Of a DNA stretch of 64,000 nt, positions 22,095-32,454 are shown piece by piece. The DNA is taken from contig QCXZ01000064.1 of NCBI GenBank assembly GCA_025024175.1, positions 14,508,001-14,572,000 of the forward strand, given 5' to 3'. The position numbers were made by a program, and so were the translations under genes. How positions within the stretch are numbered: the stretch's first letter is position 1; each line of letters starts with the position of its first letter. The notes under the pieces were generated by a model. The model was not told the origin of the DNA. It saw only the letters and a program-made list of their open reading frames with translations, and did not search any database. This stretch comes from Rhyzopertha dominica. Taxonomy: Eukaryota; Arthropoda; Insecta; Coleoptera; Bostrichidae.

Positions 22095-25000
22095 CAGTGT
22101 TGCCACCACTAGTACAATTGTACTAGATCTAGTACATAATTGCATGTTTTAGTACGTTAGTGCGCCATTAGAAAATCTAGTACATTTTGATACTTAGATA
22201 CCATAGACAGATGCTCTGTGTTGACGGTTGATAATGAATTACTGCTGACATATTCAGGAAACAAACGAGCTTCACTTGTTAAAAACTCTCTAGCCGGTAG
22301 CATAGACACCACATGTTTATACCAATGTTCTTAAGTTGTGATCTCTGATCTCTTGTCTGATTGGTAAGGTCCTTCTTTAGAGGTGTCGTTTACTCGATGG
22401 ATTTGTGAACTAGGAAGCATGTTATAAATTATAAATATGGAAAGGTAATTATATATTTACAAATATATCCTTTAACATGTGTAAGGTGTAAGTAATGTAT
22501 ATTCATGCTAGGTACCTAATAAAGAACCGTACTGATTCAGAATCCACCTGCAGGAAATTACAAAGTGCATCTGCAGAAAGTCCTTTGGCAGATATTTCGT
22601 CTTCGAGAGACCAAAGCCAACTCCAAGTACCCGATGTTCATGACATGGTTGTCGAAGAAGTCCAGGGTAAGTAAATATATAATGAAGTAGATACTATGTG
22701 ACATTTATTGTTAATTAATTTATTGTTACAATTTTTGTTTAAGATGATGTACAACATAACTTTAGTCAAGAAAGCGAAGAAAAACTGAGTGGTTGGTAAA
22801 ATTTACGTGGCTTAAAAATCATAATGGTCAAAATTTTTGTAATTGTTGCAAGAAATACGTAAGTGGAAGCATTACTCATCTAAAGAGACATGACCAATGT
22901 GCATATTATCAAAGGCAGCTACACAAATCTAAAAATACACCAAAAATAAGTGATGTAATGCAACAAGGTGAGAAGAAGCAATTACTGCGAAGAAGTGTAG
23001 TAATTGCAGAATTGAAATGGGTAATATTTTTACATGAACATAATTTACCATTTCTTCTTATGGATCACTTGCCAAAACTAATAGCAAGTACTTGTAAGGA
23101 TTCTGAAATTGCTAAAAGTGCTAACATAAGCAGAACGAAAGCTACACTTATTACAAAAAATAATTTAGCCACTGAATCTTTAAAAATGTTAACTGCAAAA
23201 ATTGAGACTTGTATGGCATACTCATTAATTTTGGATGAAACCACAGATGTCAGTACCTCTTTGTCTTTGGCTGTGGTAATACGATTTTTTGACGAAAATT
23301 GTACGAAAGATCATTTTTTTGGTCTACTGCAAGTAAAAAATAGTTCCGCGGAAGCAATCTATGAGGCAACATTGAACCATCTACATAATAACAGGATACC
23401 ATTAAATAAATTAATAGGGTTAGCTGCTGACAACGCCAATGTAATGATGGGAAATATAACCGGAGTACAAGCACGTTTCAAGCAAATCGTGCCAGGAATT
23501 TTTGTTTTGGGATGTGTATGCCACAGTTTTCATTTGTGCGCTTCAGCTGCAGCTAACACTGCCAAAAAGTGTAGAAGATTTTGCAAGGAGCATATACAAT
23601 TTCTTTTCGAACAGCTCGAATCGTTGCAGGTTGCTGACGGAATGTCAGCAATTTGTACATGAAAAGCCTCACAAGATGCTGAGGCCTTCCCAAACGAGAT
23701 GGCTGAGCTTAGAGGTAATTTTTTTTATCAATTAATAATTTACTCTTGTTACATTCTAAGTATTATTTTAGGCGGTTGTGAATCGTATTTTACAAAGTTG
23801 GGATGCCTTAATACTGGTTTTTTAAGTGCTGTTCTTTCAGAAAATTTGCATAGTGTTGAAATTACACTAGATAATTTAAGAAATCCAGTATATAAATTGT
23901 ACTTCAGTTTTCTGTCTTATGTTTTAGATTTGGTCAACAAAATGAATCTAGAATTTCAAAGTGAAAAAATCAAAATTCATCTAGTCCTTTCTAGAATAGG
24001 TGGTTTATATAGAACCATTCTAAGAAATTTTATAAAAAAGGATGTGCTTGATAAAGAACCTTTAGATAAAATAAATCCGAAAGATGCCCGAATATACACG
24101 GGCATTGATACAGTGTATTTTGGAGCTCAGGTGGAACTAATACTTACTAACTCAGATATAAAAATACCCAAATCATAACTTCAGATTACGAGCATTACAG
24201 TTTTACGTCGAACTAAGTCAACAGATAAAATCCAGATTTAACTTTAATGATCCAATTTTAAAATTTATTGCAAACCTTGCACCTTCCAGTGCCATTTCAG
24301 GCACAGTACAATCTATTGCAATTGAGGCTCACAAATATTTTCCTCAGTTTGTACCACTTTCAGATTTACAGCACATTGACACAGAATGGAGATTGCTGGC
24401 AGATTTGGATAAGGTAAGAAAGCATAAAGATGCTGGGTTTGAAGAATTTTGGGTGATGATTTTTAATATGAAAAACGAATTAAATTCTGCACTTTTTCCA
24501 CATATTACAGAATTTATAAAAGCGATTCTCAGTTTGCCCCATTCATCAGCGGCAGCTGAAAGAATATTTTCGCAATTAAATTTGTTAAAAATTAAAGTGA
24601 GAAATCGACTGTGTGTCGATACCTGTGATGCAATATTGCATGCAAAAAACCTACTAAATATTAATAATAGTGAGTGTTTTAATTGGGAGCCATCCACAAA
24701 CTTAATTAATAAGCCTTGGAAAGGGGAAACCTAGTAGGGGAAGTACTTGTAAGAGGAATGCATATAGCCGTTAATCTATTGTTGCGCAGGGTTAATGCAT
24801 TAACATTTTTTTATAGTAAAAGTAGGATTGGCCAGTATGTGGTTTTATTAAATAAAAGCATTTATTTGTTTTGGAAATTATAGCATTAAGTTGTAATGTT
24901 AACAATCGTGCCTGAATGTCTATTTAAGTTTAATATGTGATCCAAATGTATATCAGTGTTGTATACATTATTATTGTTTAAAAATATGTATGTAATCAGT

Positions 25001-25187
25001 GCAATAAAAATTTTGCATTATAACCTATTATTTTCATTGACAAGGATTAAACAGAAATCAATCCATATATCCCGCTAGTATATTTAAAGTCTTGTTCATA
25101 CGTTATGATCTAGTACAAAAATGGTTAATCTAGTACAAAAATCAACTAAGTTCTAGTACAGAAATTATCTGGAAGGTGGCAACACTG
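22095..25187 (+). mobile_element. hAT DNA transposon, 3093 bp, decayed
   Basis: Terminal inverted repeats begin CAGTGTTGCCACC at 22095 and end GGTGGCAACACTG at 25187, with a perfect 8-bp target duplication, the hallmark of hAT elements. The sequence (T)CTAGTAC recurs inside both ends: three or four times at 22109-22190 and three times at 25109-25160. Such subterminal repeats in hAT elements bind the transposase. The internal transposase gene has frameshifts, so the copy is immobile on its own, though its ends look intact. Confidence 0.95.
22793..24734 (+). pseudogene. hAT transposase, frameshifted
   Basis: An N-terminal BED-like zinc finger (CNCCKKYVSGSITHLKRH) is followed by LILDETTDVS (first catalytic Asp region), LIGLAADNANVMMG (second Asp) and the GCVCHSFHLC Cys/His motif. 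The frame then shifts near 23570 to YNFFSNSSNR and SQTRWLSLE. A small intron at 23715-23771 (GTAATT to TTTTAG) joins LSLE to AVVNRILQSWDAL. Another shift near 23815 leads to SAVLSENLHS through 24178, and a third to the C-terminal dimerisation block LPHSSAAAERIFSQLN and stop at 24732-24734. A first exon may end at about 22664 (CAGGGTAAGT). The order is that of the hAT families with BED finger; at least three frameshifts inactivate it. Confidence 0.88.
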
Positions 25188-25195
25188 ACGATGCC
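25188..25195. repeat. hAT target site duplication, right
   Basis: Second copy of ACGATGCC, immediately followed without a gap by the left target duplication of the next element (25196). Confidence 0.95.
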
Positions 25196-25883
25196 AGTTG
25201 AACCATGGATGTATAAAAGAGGGGATACCGCATCTCATTGACAGAAAGCGCATTGTTGTGAAACCAACATCTAAATGGCGTGAAGTTAGCGCAGTAACAA
25301 ACTTTGTTTTCTTTCCGCGGCATTGGCGTGCCGTAATTTGCATTCTTCAGTATGCTTCGGAAACCTAAAAATTGTAGATAGGAAAAAAACCATTGTATGA
25401 GTATGATTTATGCACACATATAAAACTCACTTTTTTGTTATACACTAGTAAACAATTAATCTTGCAGTAGTAGTGTTGTAAAATATCGGCATAATAAGCA
25501 ATTTAAATACCGCACGCCTATGAATCTTAACCTTAAATACTACTTGGGTGTTACATACCTGTGAAATGAAACATTGGGTTAACGTATATCAATCTTTCTG
25601 CACATTTGACACTGCCTGATCATCTTATCACTGCTACCGTTAACAATTATATGGAAATCATTCCCTGCGTCTTGCACATCATAAAACCAAATAAAAACAA
25701 ACACGCAAACGCCCAAATGGTGTGTGACCGTGAACATGAAGCTTAGTCATTGGACATACACAACTGGTCAACTGGAAGACCAAATGTTTTCTACAAATAA
25801 ACGCTTAGACTGTGATCACATGTTGGCATCAGTTTAGAATGTGAAAAGCTGGATCCCCTCTTTTATACATCCATGAGTTGAAC
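25196..25883. mobile_element. 672-bp non-autonomous TIR element with 8-bp target duplication (P-like?)
   Basis: The element spans 25204-25875. It begins CATGGATGTATAAAAGAGGG and ends with the reverse complement CTTTTATACATCCATG; the repeats are about 24 bp. AGTTGAAC flanks it at 25196-25203 and 25876-25883. An 8-bp duplication together with CATG-starting ends fits the P superfamily, but hAT elements also make 8-bp duplications, so the class is open. No transposase frame is present. Confidence 0.82.
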
Positions 25884-26269
25884 GACCGCACTAGCCCTAG
25901 CCCACGAGTTCAGTCTTTCAGTCAAGGCCTTGGGACTCCCCGTCGTCCCTGTGTCCTACGCTCCAACTCGGAACACCACTGAATATGGCTACCAAAATTG
26001 CAGCCGATAGATTATTGTTCCTTACCTTGGACCCCTCCCTGCATAACCTAACTAGAAGACGGCACTAGTGACGCCGTCCCTGAAAGTTTACGTGATCTTA
26101 AAGTGATTTGCTTGTGTTGTTTCGCTTTACGATTTAGGTTTAATAAAGAGTTAATTATATTTTGAAGAAACAACATTTACTGTCTGAAATTGTGGAAGCG
26201 CTGAAGGACCGTGTACCGTGTGTAATATTTTTATTTTAAACCTTTTCAGCGAGTGCTTTACAGCCAAAT
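25884..26269. other. Pre-insertion sequence right of the two transposons
   Basis: A relatively GC-rich stretch (25884-26090) that would join directly to 22086 before the two insertions. I do not recognise it; a frame from ATGGCTACCAAAATT (25985) is short. Confidence 0.35.
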
Positions 26270-26485
26270 AAAAATTTCCAGATAATAACTGGACATTTTC
26301 AATTACTATCTGGAAAATTCCAATTACTATTCGGAAATTTCCAATTACTACGAGCATAGGTATGAATATTTCCACTTAGGTACTACACAGAAATGTACAG
26401 TTATTAATTGGAATTTTCCAGTTATTAGTGGAAATATCCTGATAGTAACTGGAAAGTTATTAAAAAGTTATTAATTGTAAATTTT
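26270..26485. repeat. Degenerate minisatellite of a 20-22 bp palindromic unit
   Basis: Units such as AATTACTATCTGGAAAATTCC repeat with changes on the left side; after a 60-bp break the same unit recurs in opposite orientation (TTAATTGGAATTTTCCAGTT). The core TGGAAAATTCCA is itself a palindrome. Confidence 0.65.
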
Positions 26486-28634
26486 CTCTTGTAAAACACT
26501 CGTTGAAAATTTTTAAAGAGAAACATTACATACGGCCCTATAGCGTGGCCGCAGAAAAATACGTATGTATACACATTATACGAATATAGTATGCGTAATT
26601 CATAACTATATGTGTAGTATACAATACAAGAAAATTATCCTCTCAATAGTGGTTAACTAGTATGGTATATAATTATTTGTATACTTAGTGCCAATGATAT
26701 ACGCACAGAAATCCCGCGAACATTTTCACGGACATTATACTCGTACCTGAGATTTTTTAGTATATCTATACTGTATTTACAACATTACAGGCATTTTGTT
26801 TTTATTGGGTGCATACATACCCTTTTTTCAAATATGCACGTGGGAGTGAAACCTTTCCTCATATTTGAAAAATGTTTAAACTATATATACCCTCGTATAT
26901 ATACCTACTTATAAAAGTTTGATATTCGGGGAATTTCGACTTACTGTTATCTTAAATAAAGTGTACTCTTTGTTCCTACGCCAAGTTTTCGGCTGTATTT
27001 CTGTAAGTTTATTATTGAACCAATGGGCCGCACTTGAAGGGTCATTTTTTGAAAGTTGGTAATGACTAATGAGTAATCTAGGGTTGACTTTACGAACTAC
27101 GACGTAAGTTGGTACGGTCTCTAAGTACAGATGTCTACATTGCCGATTAAAAAAGTTCAGTGAAATGATGAAATGAAATTACTTTGAATGGTTCATATTT
27201 TTCATATTCATTTTGGCTCAAAGTTAACTATCTTGCCTCACAAGTCACGCGACTCACGGACAACTATTCATTCAAGAAAATAAAACGTAAATTTCTTCTC
27301 CTCTAAATCGTGTTATTTTCGATTCATTTACGTATATGAAAATCACAGCTTCTCCATAGCTTACTCTATATTATGAAAGTGACATTTTTTCACATCTAAG
27401 AAATGTGTTACTATGATTGTGTTGACCAAGCTTGACTGCAGCAGCAAATGCAGCTTTCAAGAAAGATGTAAGGTTGTCTACAAAAAATATGTTGATGAAA
27501 GAAATGAAAAGCAGATAAACTCGTTCTCGAAAATGTTCTTTTGGCTTATGTTGGAAAACTACCTAAGGATCTACAGCCACCTACCTACTGTTTGAAGTAT
27601 GTATTCCTTGTTACGCAATATATTTGAATATACTAGTAGAATGCACATGAATATAAATTTTACATTATATAGGCAATAGCTTTAACATCGAGCATAATGT
27701 TGGCATTTCCCAATATGCTAAACTCAAAGCGGTGTTAAAACGTAAAACGACATAACTTAAAAGTAAAAAAAGTATTACTATCATAACAAATTTAAAGGTT
27801 TATTCACGATGCACCTGACCACAAATTTTTATTTACGGAGGAAATGATTGTATTTAATATCCTACATATAAAAATGAATTTTATTTATTATAGCTAGCGT
27901 GGTATTGCCGGAGCTTTACAAGTTTTAGTGTTTTACACATATCACGTGCCCTCACAATTGTTGCTACGACTTCAGCCAATGACTATCACATTAAATTGCA
28001 AGATTATCTCACCCGTTAGGAATAAACAGTGCGACACTCCGATTCTTTCATTACTGAAATAACAGATGCATAAGACAAGTAGTTTTATACGAATCAATAA
28101 ATTTGGAAATGCTCAAGCAAATTGCAACATTTCTTAATTTACCGGATCCTGAATTGCATACGCGCCATTCATTAAGAAGGCTTCTACCACTGTTTTGCAG
28201 ATACTAGAGCTAATCTTATACTAAGAAAACAACATGGCGGATGGGTCGAAATCACGGACATATGGAAATCAAGTGCAGTAGCAAAACACGAAGCCAAATA
28301 TGCGTCAGGAGCTGCAAATAAGTATGCTTGAAACTACAATTTTATTAGCTTGATGACCCATAACAACTTCTACGATCAAAACCTTACCTTTTTGTATCTA
28401 CTGCAGAAGCCAGCGAAGTGGATAATAATCCAAACGTGACTATTAATAATTGTATTTTCCAGGTATAAAAGTATCTCAAAAATAAATAAAGTTTTGTATT
28501 TTCTATTATATAATACTTACTCGTATTTTATACGCCGCAATATTGTAAACAAAATAAAAATAGCATTTCCTACACTCGAGATGAAATATGTTTTTTATTT
28601 TTCTTTTTTCTCGGCCAAAATGCAGTATAAAGAA
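26486..28634. other. AT-rich DNA, no gene recognised
   Basis: No domain, splice pattern or inverted repeat that I can support. The longest frame is 60 codons (27413-27595) and carries no motif. Confidence 0.5.
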
Positions 28635-29560
28635 TTAAGAGGGGCGTTTACCTAGAGTGAATCGGGTCATTTTAAGCACCTACCGTTTTACATTTTACCG
28701 AGTTATTCGAAACTTTTTCGAAGTGAAATTTCGACATGGCAATGACAAAAGATGTAGCTACAACGTAGAGTTCGAGTTTTTTCTGAATTTGGTACAATAA
28801 TGTAAATATTTGTTGTTATATTTTGCTTAAAAATGCGTATTTTTGGCGAGCTATTTCTCGAAAACTAAGGCACATAAACGAAAAATTCGAACTCCACGTT
28901 GTAGCTACATATTTCTTTGTACACTACCAAAAACATGAGCACGATAAATGAGTAAAAACATTCAAAAAATCTAAAACCGCAAACCCTTTCGCACGAGTCC
29001 GTCACTAGAGCAGAATACGAATGCCCATCCCCACCAGGTCCGTCGCTTGGTATCCACTGAACAGTGAGGCTAAGATACAATCCTGTCGGGAATGATCGAG
29101 CGGTATACGATCTATTCCGATATGACTGGATTTCTAAGATTGTATGTCTAATTAGTAATTACACGGGACAAGTTTAATGTTAAAAGCTCTTTCACATTAA
29201 TTTACTGTCTGCCGAAGCAATGGGGAGGCGGAAGGAAAATTGTTATAAAAGTTCCTACAGAAATCATGCAGTTAGAATGAAATGTTATATAGTTCATATT
29301 TACAGAAATAAATGGGTTATTCCATATTTTGAATAACCTGGTATAATATCATAGTAAGTTACTAATATCATGCTTTCTTTTTTATGCACACCCTACAGTC
29401 AAGCAATTTTCCGAATATTAGTTTAGCCCGTCTGTTGCTCGTACGATCTTTTCGCGATGTCAACCTATCGGCTACCCTCTTACGTCCCATGTCCCGCTGG
29501 TAATATGGGTTGCATAATTTGCATTTCTGCCCGATCGCTCCAAGTAAATGCCCCTCTTAA
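28635..29560. mobile_element. 918-bp TIR element in TTAA (piggyBac-like MITE)
   Basis: The element 28639-29556 starts GAGGGGCGTTTACCT and ends AAGTAAATGCCCCTC, giving inverted ends of about 15 bp with few mismatches. TTAA flanks both sides (28635-28638, 29557-29560), the duplication made by piggyBac transposases. A second internal inverted repeat, around GTAGCTACAACGT (28753-28780) and its partner (28895-28915), forms a hairpin of about 150 bp. No transposase is coded. The terminal bases are not the usual piggyBac CCC, so the class is inferred from TTAA only. Confidence 0.7.
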
Positions 29561-30330
29561 TGGTAACTGGTTTTCGAACCAAATCTAATGCCGTGCTGCC
29601 ATCTAGTGAATGTTGTGCGTACTATATGGGGTGCAAACGATGTGGTACAGGTTACTAATCGAGCACAGAAAATACAACTCTTTAAACAGGAAACTATTTT
29701 TTTACTTGTCATTACGTCATTTTCAAAAGTGTTTACAATTTGACACTTTGACAGATCTGGACCACAAATGACAGACTTTATAGATTGGCAACTCTTACAG
29801 CCAGCCTTGAATTTACTATTACTATTATTATCATATACTTTAGTTAGTGTACGCATCACCTAAGCGCTGATGTCGCTCCAAAGTATTTCGTCAAGCCGTA
29901 AGATGGCGCTCTAACTGTTGTTCAACCGGGGATTCTATTAAAATATTACTAATTCTATTTTTTGTGCCGAGGGTTAATTATTATTGTTATATTTCAATAA
30001 GTAAGCAGTGACTAACACATTATATTTTAATTTGCTGTCACTGTTTACATATTAAAATATAACAAAAACAATTAACACACAAGCAAAATAACACAACTGC
30101 AAATTTTATTCATTAAGGTGGTGTGATTTGCAAATAAAATATATTATCACTGTATCATATTTATTATAAACATAGATGCACATGAACATTATTTAATAAA
30201 TACATAAGTATAATAAAGTTGAGAAATGGATCAGTATATTAGACACTTCCAAATTTAGTACAAACATAAGAGTGCTTAAAATGCAAACATGAGGAAGTGT
30301 CTTACATAGTATTAAAGATGCAAAAATTAC
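29561..30330. other. Unassigned DNA downstream of the THAP gene
   Basis: It may hold the 3' end of the THAP gene. If the splice donor at 30330 is not used, the frame ends at a TAA about nine codons further on. A 100-codon minus-strand frame (29557-29859) overlaps the TTAA element border and shows no motif. Confidence 0.4.
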
Positions 30331-31393
30331 CTGTTTTAAACTTGGGTGTCACTGGCGATGATAATTTCTGCCTTTTAGAACTTGGCTCTTCACGAAGATC
30401 TGTAGGAGAACGAGAAGGTATTACTGCTGCTGTAAAAATAAAACAAATTAGTCCAGAGAGGTCAACATGATACTCTTATTAAAAGAATATGGTGATAAAT
30501 AGTGAAATCCTTATGAGTATATAAATACATATAAACAAGGGTGAAACTGACTAGCTAAATGATCACAGCGATGGCACTTTTGAAAATTATAATTAACAAT
30601 ATATATTATATAATACATGTTAATATTTTACATTACCTGCTTGTTCTGAAGCAAATGGTGAATCGGGAATGGGTCTCATTGGAGAATGTTTCACAGTAAA
30701 ACCTAAGAGATTACAAAGTACATATTAGCAGCCTATAAATACTACAAATATAATTATAGTAGGTCAAAGAATGTAATGTGCAGTAGGTTAAATAATTTAC
30801 TTTTTTATACCTATTTGTTTTGAAGTCGAAGGCATATCAAGAATAGTTCATGATGTTCCCGGTGCAGTCTCTTTGATATCGATATCTAGAAGCAAATATT
30901 ATTCCTGCATTTGTAAAATATATATATATAGCTGTAATACCTTCTGATGTTTCTAGTGCACGTGGCTCCTTAACAATAAAATCTAGAAAACAATTTGTTT
31001 ATTGATTTGTAAAATAAATATAAACAAAAGTATGTAGGTACCTTCTGCTTTCAAATATAGTGATGGTACAGCATCAGCCTTGAAAGTTGATCTATTCCTG
31101 TTGTCAAAGAACTTGGAATCAGGAACAAAATGTATATCACAAACACGTTTGTTGCTGCGTTTGTCAAAGGGAAAATCCAAGTCCAAAATACTGCACCAAG
31201 TTTGAAATCTCTAAAACATACAAGAAATTACGTAAATAGGAATGTTTTTTTTTAAATGCCAGTTACGATATCGTAAAATATGCTTGGTTAAATGCATTAT
31301 GCATTGCAACTGACTTACTTTAGGATCCTTAGGAAACACATGCAGTTTGATTGCGCCTCTCCGTGTTTTGCAACATTTTACCGCACACGACAT
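30331..31393 (-). CDS. THAP-domain protein gene, six exons
   Basis: Exons (minus strand): 31319-31393, 31042-31210, 30941-30982, 30811-30885, 30637-30702, 30331-30429, all with AG/GT borders and consistent phases. Exons 1-2 join to give MSCAVKCCKTRRGAIKLHVF, then FPKDPK, RFQTWC, VCDIHF and DAVPSL. This is a complete C2CH THAP zinc finger of about 80 residues (CxxxC, Trp, CxxH, AVPSL end), a sequence-specific DNA-binding domain used by host transcription factors and by P-type transposases. Exons 3-6 are short and phase 1-1, coding Ser/Pro-rich segments; exons 3 and 5 both open with a FxVK motif. Exon 4 has an in-frame TGA (about 30847-30849). The 3' end is not identified. Confidence 0.8.
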
Positions 31394-32454
31394 TGTTCAG
31401 ACCGCACTAATAAAGAAACACAAATACCTGTTTACTTTCTGAACTAAATAATAGTCAATATATCTTAACACCACACAAAATAACACAAGCAAACGACAAT
31501 TCAGATTCGAATTGATTCAAATCTAGAATTCAAATGCGACAGTCTGTTATTTTGTGCTCTGCATTACCGAAGGAAACGACAATGCGCATGTCACAAACGA
31601 TCAAAGGAACAGCGTTGACAACTTTATTAAACATAAATACCGTAAAAGCCTTTCAAATTACCATTTAATGGTTTGTGGTTCAGAGAAAGGTAAATTAGGG
31701 TTTCTGTCGGGGCTTTAGCATTTCTTGGAACTTCCCTTAAACGGTTCCACTGGCACCTAATTGCACCAATAGCCTCAGTGGCCATAAATAAGAGATAACC
31801 CGTCCTAAATACCCTATTGTAACTCATCATTTACTTAGGTCTACTGTCCTACCGTTGATTGCAAACAATCTTTATTGTTGGCTCACGGCTCAACCCTCAC
31901 TTATTTGAGGAGAATGGAAAGAGAAAGCAGATAGCATATAATTACAAATGTATGACTGTGACTAGGAAAGCAGTGATGTGTTTATATTCGCCAAAACTCT
32001 TAAAATTACTCTACTTTTTAAGTACAATCTTATAAGTATATTCTGTTGGGCCGCATTACGTATTGGTAGCATAATTACCTTACGGTAATTACAGTACCCT
32101 TGGCAACACAGGAAATTAAACGAAGTTTTGTCCCTTGTCCTTGTCATTATCGCGCGCATATAGCGCCACAGGTGATGCGGGCATGTACTTCAGTGGTGTT
32201 TGTCTTTGCTGTGGTTTGAAGCTAAAATAAGTTCGATGGCAAAGTAGAGAGTTGCCACCCCCTGATCTGGACAAATGTTAACCTGCAAAATCGAGGATGA
32301 TATTTTTGGTGTTTGGAATTGTAGTCCCGTGTTTGTGAATGCTGGTTTATACATTTGTATGATCTACGTATACTGAATTTACATTATGAATATATGTGAG
32401 GTATATATTACATAAAGGCGTTTTCTGAATATTACTTAACGATTATTCTTTAAG
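31394..32454. promoter_or_regulatory. Intergenic region between divergent THAP and ERCC6 genes
   Basis: About 1.06 kb separates the THAP start codon from the first recognised ERCC6 exon. The promoters of both genes and the missing ERCC6 first exon should lie here. No TATA box or CpG-dense block is obvious. In frame, a TAA at 32437-32439 precedes ERCC6 exon 1 without an ATG, so the exon must be spliced to an upstream one, perhaps in the less AT-rich part near 32130-32330. Confidence 0.5.

Noticed and set aside
30983..31393. Interpretation of the THAP exons as a P-element transposase
   Set aside because: No RNase H-like transposase region follows, and the exons are short Ser/Pro-rich segments; a host gene is simpler.
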